A stretch of 64,000 nt of DNA from Candidatus Poribacteria bacterium (GTDB taxonomy: Bacteria > Poribacteria > WGA-4E > WGA-3G). Below the pieces are notes generated by a model. It searched no databases and was not told where the DNA came from. It was given only the letters and a program-made list of their open reading frames with translations. Below are positions 1 to 9,500 of this stretch, piece after piece. The stretch is taken from contig VXMD01000032.1 of the NCBI GenBank assembly GCA_009841255.1, positions 62,001-126,000 of the forward strand, given 5' to 3'. A program made the translations under genes and the position numbers. Positions within the stretch are counted from its first letter, which is position 1. Every line of letters begins with the position of its first letter.

Positions 1-380
1 GGCGCGGAGTTCGATCCTGAGCAACTGCGGACGTGCTTGCGGAGTGCATTGCAACTACGGCATCCCGTCTGTGCGTTGCTTAAAAACAGCGAACCTTGCA
101 ACCGATCATGTGTCTATAATTATGAACCGGATTTAGCCTGAGAATAGAATAAATCCATTCCTTGGATTACATTAACCCAAGTTGCCACCGTTTATAGACA
201 TAGCACTCCGCTGGAGTGCGGGGTTTTCCTTGAAACAACGGTTTTCTACTCTCACTGCGAGGCAATATCACCCCTACGGGGTGGGGAAAAGACCGAAGAG
301 ACCTTTCTGGAATGTGTAAAATCTGTTGGTAGCAAGTTGGATTACATTACGGCTAAGTTCACATTTTGACTACACGAAAA
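1..380. other. Left-edge intergenic region
   Basis: No convincing complete gene lies here. Frame 1 is open from the window edge to a TGA at 139-141 (46 codons), so it could be the 3' end of a gene that begins outside; the peptide is not recognisable. From about 171 onward the sequence is a repeat-like block (listed separately) with small palindromes such as CACTCCGCTGGAGTG and CACCCCTACGGGGTG. The rest leads into the CYTH gene. Confidence 0.4.
171..342. repeat. Dispersed intergenic repeat, copy 1
   Basis: Shares an ordered set of blocks with 12049-12236: a TAACCCAA-like start, TTATAGACATA, a CACTCCGCTGGAGTG-type palindrome, a block around ATCACCCC with a hairpin CACCCCTACGGGGTG, and a TTGTTGGTAGCAA-like end. 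The blocks are diverged but in the same order and spacing. Both copies sit between genes, and neither contains an open frame. It looks like a decayed non-coding mobile or structured element; the family is not recognised. Confidence 0.5.
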
Positions 381-926
381 ATGGCAAAAAATTTAGAATT
401 CAAGGGACAGTTTCAATCGCTTGATGGACTCTATCCGAAACTCGCTGATTTAAATGCGGTGCGTCATGAAACCGTACACCAAATTGATACGTATTTTCAT
501 GTAACGCACATAAAAGACTCTTTGAGATCGGACGTGTGTGAGCCGCGGCTCAAATTGCGTGAAGCGAATGGTTGGTCTGAGGGGTGGCTCATCTATTATG
601 AGCGTCCGAACCACGATGGGTCTCGCTATAGTGACTATCAACTCTGCGAAATCGCCGATCCGGGGTCCCTCAAAAACTTGCTAACCGTTGCGCTTGGGGT
701 CAAAACAATTGTAAAGAAACAACGAGAAGTTTGGATGTTCAATCACACCCGTATTCACCTCGATACGGTTGCCGATTTAGGACACTTTGTCGAATTGGAG
801 ACAGTGTTTCAGGAACAGACCGAAGCCGAGGCGATACATGAACATCAACACGTCAAAGCGGTCCTTCATTTAGATGCTGTGGATCCGATTGCGGTTTCTT
901 ACAGCGATCTCGTTATGAAAAAATAA
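381..926 (+). CDS. CYTH domain / class IV adenylate cyclase-like protein
   Basis: About 181 residues, the usual size of a single CYTH (CyaB-thiamine triphosphatase) domain. The first strand reads NLEFKGQF, keeping the Glu and Lys of the family's ExExK signature in reduced form, followed by QIDTYFHV, LKLRE, WLIYYERP, VKKQREVWMF and TRIHLDTVADLGHFVELE, the order seen in class IV cyclase-like proteins. CYTH proteins bind triphosphate substrates with metal in a beta-barrel; members make cAMP or hydrolyse triphosphates, and the substrate here cannot be told. The ATG at 381 is preferred over the TTG at 366 because it opens directly on the first conserved strand. Likely cytoplasmic, followed 18 bases later by a small gene. 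Confidence 0.8.
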   Translation: MAKNLEFKGQFQSLDGLYPKLADLNAVRHETVHQIDTYFHVTHIKDSLRSDVCEPRLKLREANGWSEGWLIYYERPNHDGSRYSDYQLCEIADPGSLKNLLTVALGVKTIVKKQREVWMFNHTRIHLDTVADLGHFVELETVFQEQTEAEAIHEHQHVKAVLHLDAVDPIAVSYSDLVMKK

Positions 927-944
927 AGATTAGGGGAATTGAAG

Positions 945-1142
945 ATGCATCATTCGATATATCAGGAGATATTGGAAGAGTGTGAGAACATGGATAGTGT
1001 CAAACGGAGTAAACTCCTACGGATCTATTTGCACATTCCCTCCTTGCCGAGATTACGGGCTATACAGGCATCGTTGATGGAACTCAAAAGGACATTGCGG
1101 CGTAGAAATGGTTCACTGGTACGTTTTTCAAATGGGGAATAG
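945..1142 (+). CDS. Small hypothetical protein
   Basis: An open frame of 65 residues that starts with ATG behind the purine-rich TAGGGGAATTGAAG and lies 18 bases after the CYTH gene, so it may be co-transcribed. The product is basic and helical in appearance (LKRTLRRRNGS near the end), with no membrane segment, signal peptide or recognised motif. A TTG at 939 is an alternative start. The position and the ribosome-binding sequence support it; nothing else does. Confidence 0.4.
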   Translation: MHHSIYQEILEECENMDSVKRSKLLRIYLHIPSLPRLRAIQASLMELKRTLRRRNGSLVRFSNGE

Positions 1143-1251
1143 TCCATCGTATTTTCCGTAGCATAACACCACTTTTATAATGAACCGATTGTGTATTCTG
1201 AGGAGCGTGCTTTGATAGCGCGCTTTTTCTTTTCGGAAGAACTCTAAAATA

Positions 1252-2199
1252 CTACAAGCGAGACAAAACCGCTTGCGTCAAAAGTGGAATCATCAGCTCA
1301 TGATGCCCTGTGAATGTATACCCTTTACCCCCCATCTCCGTCGGACGTTTGACGACATTCTCTACAGGGCGGTATTGTTGATTCATGTCGAAATTGGCAG
1401 CAGTAAACTGAGAGACGGTATGCCCTAAGTTCCGGGCGATGGTCAACGCCTTCAGAAACACTTCAGGCAATAAGACTGCCGAACCCAAATTCAGCACAAC
1501 GCCCCCGCCTTCCAGATCCTTTACTAACGCCGTTAGGATCCGGAAATCGGTGAAACTCGCGGCACCGATAGTGGCACCGTTCGCCGACGGATGCTGATGG
1601 ATAATATCCGTGCCGATAGCGACGTGTACTGTGATTGGCACATCGTATTGGATACCAGCGGAAGCCAGAAGGCTATACGCGTTATAGGGTGCGTCCATTT
1701 CAATGAGGCGTCTGCCGAGTGCTTCGCCCATCCCGATACCTGTATCTGCGGCGTGCTGCGTCGCTTCGTTCATCAAGCGTCCTGTTTCCTCCCACATCCC
1801 GAATCGCCCATCCTGGAGATAGGCGGCGACATCCTCTGAGGTCTCTCCAATAAGCGCGATCTCGAAATCGTGGATGCTACTTGCGCCGTTAAAGGCGAAT
1901 CCAGTAACCACACCACGTTTCGCCAAGTCAATTAAGAATGGGCTCAACCCGCATTTAATGACATGTCCGCCCATCATCACGATAACAGGTCTCTTGTTCT
2001 GATAGGCAGCAACAATATCGTTGACGAGTGCCAAGAAGTCCTGTCCTTTGAGGATGTTCGGCAGACTTGCTAAAAATGGGGACAGGTCCATCTCTAATTC
2101 TGGTAGTCTTGCGAAATCTTGGACAGAGACCTTGTTGATACGGTTTTGCAATGGATAGGTTGTCACAGATGATATGTCAATCGGATTCCGGCGTTTCAT
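1252..2199 (-). CDS. Deoxyhypusine synthase-like fold protein of unknown function
   Basis: 315 residues. The segments VIVMMGGHVIKCGLSPFLID, GFAFNGASSIHDFE and VHVAIGTDIIHQHPSANGA give a Rossmann-like pattern resembling bacterial proteins annotated as deoxyhypusine synthase-like (DHS-like NAD-binding fold). The lysine and surrounding motif of true deoxyhypusine synthase were not found, so a hypusine role is not claimed. The start lies 23 bases inside the end of the upstream O-antigen ligase-like gene and has AAGGA ahead of it, so translation is probably coupled. This makes a role in surface polysaccharide or sugar metabolism plausible but unproven. Cytoplasmic: no signal peptide. Confidence 0.65.
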   Translation of the reverse strand: MKRRNPIDISSVTTYPLQNRINKVSVQDFARLPELEMDLSPFLASLPNILKGQDFLALVNDIVAAYQNKRPVIVMMGGHVIKCGLSPFLIDLAKRGVVTGFAFNGASSIHDFEIALIGETSEDVAAYLQDGRFGMWEETGRLMNEATQHAADTGIGMGEALGRRLIEMDAPYNAYSLLASAGIQYDVPITVHVAIGTDIIHQHPSANGATIGAASFTDFRILTALVKDLEGGGVVLNLGSAVLLPEVFLKALTIARNLGHTVSQFTAANFDMNQQYRPVENVVKRPTEMGGKGYTFTGHHELMIPLLTQAVLSRL

Positions 2200-3799
2200 G
2201 TTTTTTGTCCTTAGATAGTTGTGTATAAAAAATTATGCCGAGAATAAAATAGAAAAGCAACACCGTCCGCTGATGTAAAATATTATCCGCCAGTCCGTAA
2301 ACAAGCGCAGAAATTAGAAAACCGCTTGCCCCGATGAAAGTCCCCATTTTCCAAAGACCGTTGGTCTTTCGCATGACGAAAACCTGTCGACAGATAATCG
2401 CGATTATCCACAAGAACACAAAGAGCGATGCAATGCCTTGCTCAGTGGCGATGTGTAGGTAGATGTTGTGGGCGTGATAGGGTGTATAGTACTGCTCATC
2501 TGGTCCGTTGTGTTGATACTCATAGCGAAACCTACCCAACCCGATGCCAGTAAGTGGATATTTCTGGATCATTTGGAGCGAGGTACGCCACCATTGTGGA
2601 CGTTCACTCATGAACCCCGCGGGGTGCGCAATCATCGTTTGGATACGTTCCTGGATATGTTGAGGAACGATCCCAATTATCGCTTGACGGGAACTCGTAT
2701 TGACGATCAATATACAGAACACAACACTTATGAGTGCCAACCCCAACAGGCTTCCTTTCCACAAAATACGCCTAAATAAGGTCCTTACCACAAAATAGCA
2801 TCCGATGAAAACGACCGCGACAGCGACGCTTATCCATGCGGCACGCGTCAGCGTCAATACCAGATTGGCACTCATCAATGCTAAAATTACACCAAGTCCC
2901 AAGGTCGTCCAAATCAAGACGCGTCGTGATTTTTGATGTGTGTCCGTCCGTTCCGAATGGGAAATCAGACCGCTGCATCCAGCGACAAAGTAGCCCATAA
3001 CAAATGGGAGTGTCAGGGCGAGATATGCCCCCAAGTCATTCGGCATTTTGAAGGTTCCGGTGAGTCGCTGTTCGATCATGTACACCATCAGATGCGTCTC
3101 ACTTTTGCGGACCGTGTAGCGTCTATCTCTCGCTGGATCGTCAATGCGCCATTCGTTTGGTTGCTTTGAAGGTACAAACGTTGCGGTTTGAGAGAGCGGT
3201 ACATTGCAATTTCGCAATTCGGCGCGCAGTTCATCCGAGAATTCTTCACCTGTGGCAAGTTCCTCCTGAAATTGTAACCCAATTTTCCCCATAAAATCAA
3301 TCGCTAAACGGGTGTCATTTGCGTAATACCAGAGTCCGAGTGCGGAGGAGATGCCTGCCGCGACAATGAAGGTAATGACGATATGTCGCCATCGAGTGCC
3401 CAACCGACTGTGAATAACAGCATAAAAGAGCAGGATCGCACGGAGGTGTTTCCAAAAATAGCCGAGGCTACTGGTGGCGGGGTGTGGGGCAAGCAGCGAG
3501 GCTATCAAGCCCAATCCGAGAAACAGCAAGATGGGAATGTCAAGCGGGGTACGTTGCCAATTGTAGGGGCGAGGTGACCTCACCCCTACGATGATGCGCC
3601 CCACCCATCCAAGTAACACAAACGAAAGTCCGACGTTGAGAAATGCCGTTGAGTGGCCGAAGGGTAGGGCAAGCACAAAGATCAGAAATCCGATGTAAGT
3701 GGCGGCATCATAGATCTTTGCTGATGTAAATCGTGTATGTTTTAGCCGAAGGTTTTGGCTGGCGCGCCGCACTAAAAGAGAAAATCTCGATTCTGGCAT
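2177..3799 (-). CDS. O-antigen ligase / Wzy-type membrane protein
   Basis: 540 residues with roughly ten to twelve hydrophobic segments (for example YIGFLIFVLALPFG near 33 and VILALMSANLVLTLTRAAWI near 300) and a large soluble loop at about 165-245. The C-terminal half carries the O-antigen ligase signature region: PQWWRTSLQMIQKYPLTGIGLG followed by YTPYHAHNIYLHIATEQG, where the H-N of AHNIYL is typical of WaaL/Wzy-C proteins. Such proteins transfer or polymerise surface glycans on the periplasmic face of the inner membrane. No start has a strong ribosome site. A palindromic repeat at 3563-3589 is read in frame near residues 71-79. It precedes and overlaps the DHS-like gene. Confidence 0.85.
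   Translation of the reverse strand: MPESRFSLLVRRASQNLRLKHTRFTSAKIYDAATYIGFLIFVLALPFGHSTAFLNVGLSFVLLGWVGRIIVGVRSPRPYNWQRTPLDIPILLFLGLGLIASLLAPHPATSSLGYFWKHLRAILLFYAVIHSRLGTRWRHIVITFIVAAGISSALGLWYYANDTRLAIDFMGKIGLQFQEELATGEEFSDELRAELRNCNVPLSQTATFVPSKQPNEWRIDDPARDRRYTVRKSETHLMVYMIEQRLTGTFKMPNDLGAYLALTLPFVMGYFVAGCSGLISHSERTDTHQKSRRVLIWTTLGLGVILALMSANLVLTLTRAAWISVAVAVVFIGCYFVVRTLFRRILWKGSLLGLALISVVFCILIVNTSSRQAIIGIVPQHIQERIQTMIAHPAGFMSERPQWWRTSLQMIQKYPLTGIGLGRFRYEYQHNGPDEQYYTPYHAHNIYLHIATEQGIASLFVFLWIIAIICRQVFVMRKTNGLWKMGTFIGASGFLISALVYGLADNILHQRTVLLFYFILGIIFYTQLSKDKKHETPESD
3563..3589. repeat. Palindromic element inside the O-antigen ligase gene
   Basis: GTAGGGGCGAGGT and GACCTCACCCCTAC form a nearly perfect inverted repeat (12 of 13 positions pair) inside the coding sequence, where the minus strand reads VGVRSPRPYN. 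It begins with GTAG like other hairpins in this window and resembles degenerate GTA-GGC-GTGAGG-CCCCTAC sequence at 6490-6510. It lies between the first and second membrane segments, a tolerant place for an insertion. Confidence 0.55.
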
Positions 3800-3898
3800 A
3801 ATTTGTGAACGAAACGGAAAATGGTTGAAAATACAAGAGAGATAGAATACAATATCTTTTAATCAGAAAATTTAACTTGCATAGAAGGGGATTCCACC

Positions 3899-5098
3899 AT
3901 GCGCTTTACATATAACCTCATTGCTTTGTTGTTAGGATTCTGTTTTATTGGGTTACTTTTCGTGCCAACGGCACCGGCGTTTATTGAACGCGAGTATACA
4001 ATCCGTGAAGTCGTTGATGCTTGTACGAACATCGTTTTTGGCGAAGTAAAGAGCGTTGACCAGAAACGTTTGCGAGGCGTTGTTACTGTGAAAAAAGATG
4101 TCAAAGGGAAAAGTGGGCTCAAGGAAATTAAGATGAACTTTGCCACAGGACATTACAAGCGAGGCACCTCACCGGAGAAAATGGTAAGATTGTTCAAAGC
4201 GGGCATGCCTATCATTGTTTTCTATCGTGAGCATTACGGCATAGATAGCATGTGTTTCATTGACAATACATGGTTTCAGATGCGTGCCTATCGTGGTGGA
4301 TATAGCGGCTCTTGGTGGACATTTACGCACATTGACCCGATGATGACACGGACTTATGAGGGCACGACAAAATCATTCCAAAAGATTGTTCTCGACATGT
4401 TAGGTGGTAAAATGTGGGTAGCCGCACCGAAAGATGCCGTAAAAGTTCTGGTACTCACAGGAAATAGCACGCATCCAACATGGAGTCAAGTCCCTGTTTA
4501 TACAAACGCAGCCACGTATGAATATATGGCACTGCGCGCTGTGAAAAAAATTGGCAAACGTGCCGTCGCGCATGAATCTACCAGAGAACATAAGTTACCG
4601 CAGTTAGAAAAAGCCGATATTCTGTGGATCGGATACGAAGAGATTTCGAGTTATGGACACTACCTCCTTTCCAGTGAAGTAGAGAAGAAGATTAAAGCCT
4701 TTGTAAAAAAGGGTGGCATCGTCGTTGTTACAGGACAGGACAGTAGCGTTGAGAAGCCGTGTGGTGTCGGTTGGCTACAGGGGAGCGAGTTGAAAGGCGT
4801 TGAAAGTCCACCCACCCAACACTTCGTTGTTACAGAAAAAGGCAATTCCCTTTTCTCGATTCCCAACGAAATCGCGTCGGGTAAAATCTTCGTTGATGAC
4901 GCGTGGGTAGATTGGAACCGACGCGATGAAATTTTTGCGACGACCGAGGACACTAAGGAACTCGTTGTTGGGGCGAGACGGTATGGCAAGGGATTATACA
5001 TTATTACCAGCCTTCGTAATGATAGCCAATATACGACTTCCATGAACAAAGCACTTATGGAAAATATCATGCATTATGCCGTCAGCCAGCTCAAGTAG
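3899..5098 (+). CDS. Secreted protein with a ThuA/GATase-like C-terminal domain
   Basis: 399 residues. An N-terminal signal peptide (MRFTYNLIALLLGFCFIGLL, cleavage near APA at about 27) is followed by an unassigned domain to about residue 165. The C-terminal part, from VKVLVLTGNSTHPTW, has alternating strands and helices with DILWIGYEE and IKAFVKKGGIVVVTGQD, and ends with GKGLYIITSLRND, the pattern of trehalose-utilisation/glutamine amidotransferase-like folds used in secreted proteins. No catalytic Cys-His pair is evident, so it may bind rather than catalyse. ATG at 3899 has GAAGGGG eight bases upstream. It is divergent from the O-antigen ligase gene; no operon partner is visible. Confidence 0.6.
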   Translation: MRFTYNLIALLLGFCFIGLLFVPTAPAFIEREYTIREVVDACTNIVFGEVKSVDQKRLRGVVTVKKDVKGKSGLKEIKMNFATGHYKRGTSPEKMVRLFKAGMPIIVFYREHYGIDSMCFIDNTWFQMRAYRGGYSGSWWTFTHIDPMMTRTYEGTTKSFQKIVLDMLGGKMWVAAPKDAVKVLVLTGNSTHPTWSQVPVYTNAATYEYMALRAVKKIGKRAVAHESTREHKLPQLEKADILWIGYEEISSYGHYLLSSEVEKKIKAFVKKGGIVVVTGQDSSVEKPCGVGWLQGSELKGVESPPTQHFVVTEKGNSLFSIPNEIASGKIFVDDAWVDWNRRDEIFATTEDTKELVVGARRYGKGLYIITSLRNDSQYTTSMNKALMENIMHYAVSQLK

Positions 5099-5104
5099 GA
5101 AGAA

Positions 5105-5150
5105 TGGTTATCAGCTCTCAGCATGCGAAGTATGTTAACCTCTAAAAAGG
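5105..5150. repeat. Partial TTATCAG-type repeat
   Basis: Fragment GGTTATCAGCTCTCAGC, then AACCTCTAAAAAGG. It shares the start and the AACCTCT inner block with the fuller copies at 11702, 15387, 18241, 31110 and 61071. It lies in the gap between two convergent genes. The match is short. Confidence 0.35.
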
Positions 5151-5179
5151 AAAATCGCGAAAACGAAATACCTCTACAT

Positions 5180-6361
5180 CTATAAGAACTTTGCCACAAC
5201 CAGTGTAATATCATCATTGGCACTTTCGTTCTGTTGATGTGCCTGAAGGTCAGACAGAATTTCTATTTTTATCTCTTCGGGAGACAGATGACGTTTTTGT
5301 GAAATGAGTGCTTTGAACCGATCGAATCCATACATTTCCGCGTTAGGATTGAACGCTTCTGTAATCCCATCTGAATAAAGGATCAGTAGGTCCCCGGGAT
5401 ACCACTTAATCTCAGTGCTGTAGTATTGGGTCGGTGTGTCGGACATTGAGATACCGACTGGCAGAAACGAGGATTCTAATTCAATGAGGTCACCGTTCTG
5501 TTCGGCGCGATAAAGGAGCATCTGCGGATGACCGGCATTGGCGAACTCCAACCGATTGTCAGGGTGAATAATCAGATAACAGCAGGTCATGTAGATAAAA
5601 GCTTGGGCATCCTCTTCTGTGACCCGGGTAATCGCTTTCATGACCTCCGGCACGGAAGCGTCAAAACGAATTTGCGTTTGTAAGCAACTTTTCGTCATTG
5701 CGGCTACCATCGCTGAGTGATAACCGTGCCCCATGACATCGCCAAGAAAAATGGCAACGCTGTTATCAGCGAGTTCCAGATAGTCGTAATAGTCACCTCC
5801 GACGCTATTCGCGGGTCTGCAATATCCTGCAGAACTGATACAGGGATGCACGATTTCTTGATTCGGGAGGAGAGATTTTTGGACTTCAGCGGCAAGGCGC
5901 ATTGATTCTTCTTGGGCAATTTCCTTACGGATAGCACTCATCTGAATCTCAAGGTCGCGTCGGATTTTGTCGTTCAAGACTCGGAACATCCCACTCCCAA
6001 TTCGCGGCTCCCGTGCCATAGCGTTGTAAAAGTCGCTTCTCGTGATCCTTAGAAACTGCGTAGGTTTCACTGTTTTAACCGTTGCACTCCGCGGTTTATT
6101 ATCAATCAGAGCGATTTCTCCGAGACAGTACCCTCTCTCATCAAAGAATAATACTTCTGTCCCCGCCTTGATGATGCTGACTTCACCATCGACCAATAAG
6201 TAGAGCGAATCACCTTCATCCCCCTCTTCAAAGAGTGTTGCATAGGCTGGGTAAGCGACTTCGTTTGCAATATGACAGATCGCTTTTAATTCGGTTTGTG
6301 GGAGTTCTGCGAACAGTTCTGTCTTTTGTAAAAATTGTAACTTTTCTTCTTCTGGTAGCAT
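5180..6361 (-). CDS. cNMP-binding / SpoIIE-type PP2C phosphatase
   Basis: 393 residues. Residues about 8-125 form a cyclic-nucleotide-binding domain (LFEEGDEGDSLYLLVDGEVSII, YCLGEIALIDNKPRSATV; the final part matches the phosphate-binding cassette GEIAL-x5-RSATV). A helical linker with EIQMSAIRKEIAQEESMRLAAEVQ leads into a PP2C/SpoIIE phosphatase domain (VGGDYYDYLEL, IFLGDVMGHG, LEFANAGHP, LLILYSDGITEAFN, NDDITLVVAKF) with the metal-binding aspartates present. Proteins of this layout dephosphorylate anti-sigma-factor antagonists in partner-switch pathways when a ligand binds the sensor. No anti-sigma gene is adjacent, and no partner can be named. Stop is close to a repeat fragment. Confidence 0.88.
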   Translation of the reverse strand: MLPEEEKLQFLQKTELFAELPQTELKAICHIANEVAYPAYATLFEEGDEGDSLYLLVDGEVSIIKAGTEVLFFDERGYCLGEIALIDNKPRSATVKTVKPTQFLRITRSDFYNAMAREPRIGSGMFRVLNDKIRRDLEIQMSAIRKEIAQEESMRLAAEVQKSLLPNQEIVHPCISSAGYCRPANSVGGDYYDYLELADNSVAIFLGDVMGHGYHSAMVAAMTKSCLQTQIRFDASVPEVMKAITRVTEEDAQAFIYMTCCYLIIHPDNRLEFANAGHPQMLLYRAEQNGDLIELESSFLPVGISMSDTPTQYYSTEIKWYPGDLLILYSDGITEAFNPNAEMYGFDRFKALISQKRHLSPEEIKIEILSDLQAHQQNESANDDITLVVAKFL

Positions 6362-6551
6362 TATCTATTCAGCCTTTGACTTTTTATACAAAATGTGTTA
6401 TTTTTAATAGGATGTTTCGCTTGTAAACTGCGTTTTGGGTAATTTACCGAAAGATTAGACGAAATTCACGAATATAAGTTGAGAACAATGTAAGGCGTGA
6501 GGCCCCTACGCAATATGTTCATATCTCTATCATGACACAGAAAAGAAAATT

Positions 6552-9500
6552 ATGTCAATAACTGATTTTTTCCGTGGAAAAGTTCTGCTCATTACCGGTG
6601 GCACCGCATTTTTGGGGCAACCGATGGTTGCAAAAATTTTAACTGCACTTCCCGATATCCAAAAGATTTATCTCCTCATCCGGAGTCGCACCGATACCAC
6701 TGGCAAGCATATTTCCGCTCAAGAACGCTTAAAAAATGAACTCCTCACCTCAGATGTCTTTGCATCTCTTCGTCGGCTACACGGCGACAATTTCGATGCA
6801 TGGGCACAGCAGAAACTAACGGCTGTTGAAGGTGATCTCACGCACGAGTATCTTGGATTCAGCAATGCGGAATACCAAAGACTCCAGAACGAAGTTCAGA
6901 TTTTTATTAATATAGCGGGTCTTGTGGATTTTGATCCACCTTTCGATGATTCTTTGTGGGGAAATGCGCTCGCTGCTAAACATGTAGTTAACTTTGCAAG
7001 GGGTTGTCAGGATGCCGTGTTCCTGCATATCTCCACAGCATACGTCTGCGGTGACAACCCCGGACGCGTGCTTGAAGAACTCCCACCCCCCTACGAACAT
7101 TACGCAACACAACATCGCGAAAAGACAGGAATGGCTATCCCGGAAACACTCTCTGAGGAAATCGAAGGGTTGCTTTCCCGTAGTGCGGCTATCCATGCTG
7201 AAGCCGAGTCCTCTGAAAATCTCGCTAACTTTCAGCGAGAAGCGGAGGCGGAAATAAAGGGAACGCGTAAGGGACTTGAAGCACAGGTCGCAGAACTGAA
7301 GGCAGAATGGCTTGAAGAACGCTTGGTTGAGGAAGGGTTAAAGCACGCCCGGTCACGGGGATGGAACGATACTTATACTTACATGAAATTCCTCGCTGAA
7401 CAGATGGTCATGGAATTGCGAGGCGAACTACCCACGGCTATCGTGCGTCCTTCAATTATTGAGAGTAGTTTCGATGAGCCTGAACCCGGATGGCTCGGAG
7501 GGTTTCGGATGTGTGAACCTCTGATCGTCGGTTTTGGGAAAGGGCGACTTCCGGATTTCCCGGCAGATCCGGATATAATTCTTGATATTATCCCTGTTGA
7601 CTTCGTTGTGAACGCCATCTTGGCAGTCACTGAGACGACAGCAAGACGCGGTGGCATTGAAGTGTATCACGTCGCGACGGGGACACAGAATCCGCTCTAT
7701 TTTCGAGGCATTTTTGAGGCGACCTACGAATATTTTATGAAATATCCAATGATAGAGGATGGAAAACCGGTTCCAGTGCCAATCTGGAAATATCCGAGTT
7801 TAGAAGAATTTCAGCGGAAATTGGATAGCCGTATGCGGCTGGTTGACTTTGCCGTTCAGACCCTTGGCAAACTTCCGATACGTGCCGCCAAGCGGAAACG
7901 CCGCCAACTTGTGCTGAAGCAGAGCGGTATCAAAGCACTTCTGCATTACATCAGAATCTATGCACCTTATACGCGAACTAACTTTGAATTTGAAACAGAG
8001 AAGACGCAAGGGCTTTACGACGCGCTTTCACCAACAGAACAGCAGCGTTTTAACTTCGATGTCTCACGGATCCACTGGAAGCGGTATTTTCAAGAGATTC
8101 ACATTCCTGGTATAAAGAGACATGTGTTGAAAATTGAAGATAGCACAGCAGAAGATACAGAAGCCTCCTCCTCTGCGAAACAGGAGAAGGCGAGTTCTCA
8201 AGATGAGTCCGAGGAGTCCGCTACGGCACCCGAATGGATCGTCCCAAAAACGATCGTAGACCTGATTAAGATACAAGCAGCACGAATCCCGGATAGAATC
8301 GCGTTGCAGATGGCAACCGAAAGCGGATGGGAAACGTACACCTATGCGGAGACGTATGCCTTATCACGTCAAGTCGCGTGGCAACTTTGGAAAAGCGGCT
8401 TGCGAAAAGACGACCGCGTGGTGTTGGTTTCCGAAAACCAGCCCGAATGGTGTATCGCTTATCTTGCGGCTGTCCAGATAGGTATCGCTGTTGTTCCTCT
8501 TGACGCGCAAACGCCTGCTCATGAAATTTTGGCAATAGCCGAGTTCACCGCTGCGAAATCGATCTTAGCCTCTGAAAACGTATTAGAAAAATCCGATGCG
8601 GAAACCCTATTAACAACAAAACTCCTGAGATCACGCGATTCCGATCCTGGTGATGGCGTGCCCCCACTGATGTTCCAAAACATCAACAGGAACTGCGAAA
8701 TCGTAGGGGTTTCCGGTGGTCCGGAGAGCAAAACTTCAACCGCCGAGATTCCCGCCGATTTTCCGAATGTGGAAGTTTCTCCAGACACCGTTGCCTCGAT
8801 TATCTTTACAATGGGGACCACTGTTGAAGCAAAAGGCGCGATGCTCACACATGGCGGCTTTATTTCTAATGTTCAAGCAGTGGCACAAGCCCTGCCACCG
8901 ACAGACACGGAGCGGATCCTGTCAGTCCTTCCACTGTATCACGCTTTGAGTTTCTCATGTAGTTTATTGATGGCACTTTACAGCGGCACGACAGCGACTT
9001 ACGTTAATGCACTCCGTCCCACAACGCTTCTGAAGACAATGCGTGAGGCAAAAACCACAGCTTTTATTGGTGTTCCACGCCTTTTTCAGATGCTCCACAG
9101 CACTATCGAACGACAAGCATCGCGCGCAGACACACCGGGTGAGACGTTGGCAGAAAAAGCACGCGCTGTCATGGGCGGTGAGATACGCGTTCTCGTTAGC
9201 GGTGGTGCCTCGCTTTCCGATACGATTTACGATGGATTTCAGAAGTTTGGAATGACGCTTTACCAAGGTTATGGAATGACCGAAACAGCACCGGTTCTCA
9301 GTGTCAATCCCTATCTAAAGAGTAAGCGCGGATCGGTAGGACCCGCAGTAGAAGGCGTAGAACTTCAGATTAAGAATCCAGATAGCCGTGGGATCGGGGA
9401 GATCATCGCTAAGGGACCGAGCACGATGAAGGGCTACTATCAGAACGCGGATGCCACAGAGAAGGCGATTCGTGATGGATGGCTCTACACAGGGGATTTG

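Noticed and set aside
1-141. A confident partial gene at the left edge
   Set aside because: The 46 codons have no recognisable motif and the region beyond is repeat-like; it is noted only as a possibility.
1252-2199. A hypusine pathway linked with the Dph6-like genes
   Set aside because: Bacteria lack eIF5A and EF2, the key Lys of deoxyhypusine synthase was not found, and the loci are far apart.
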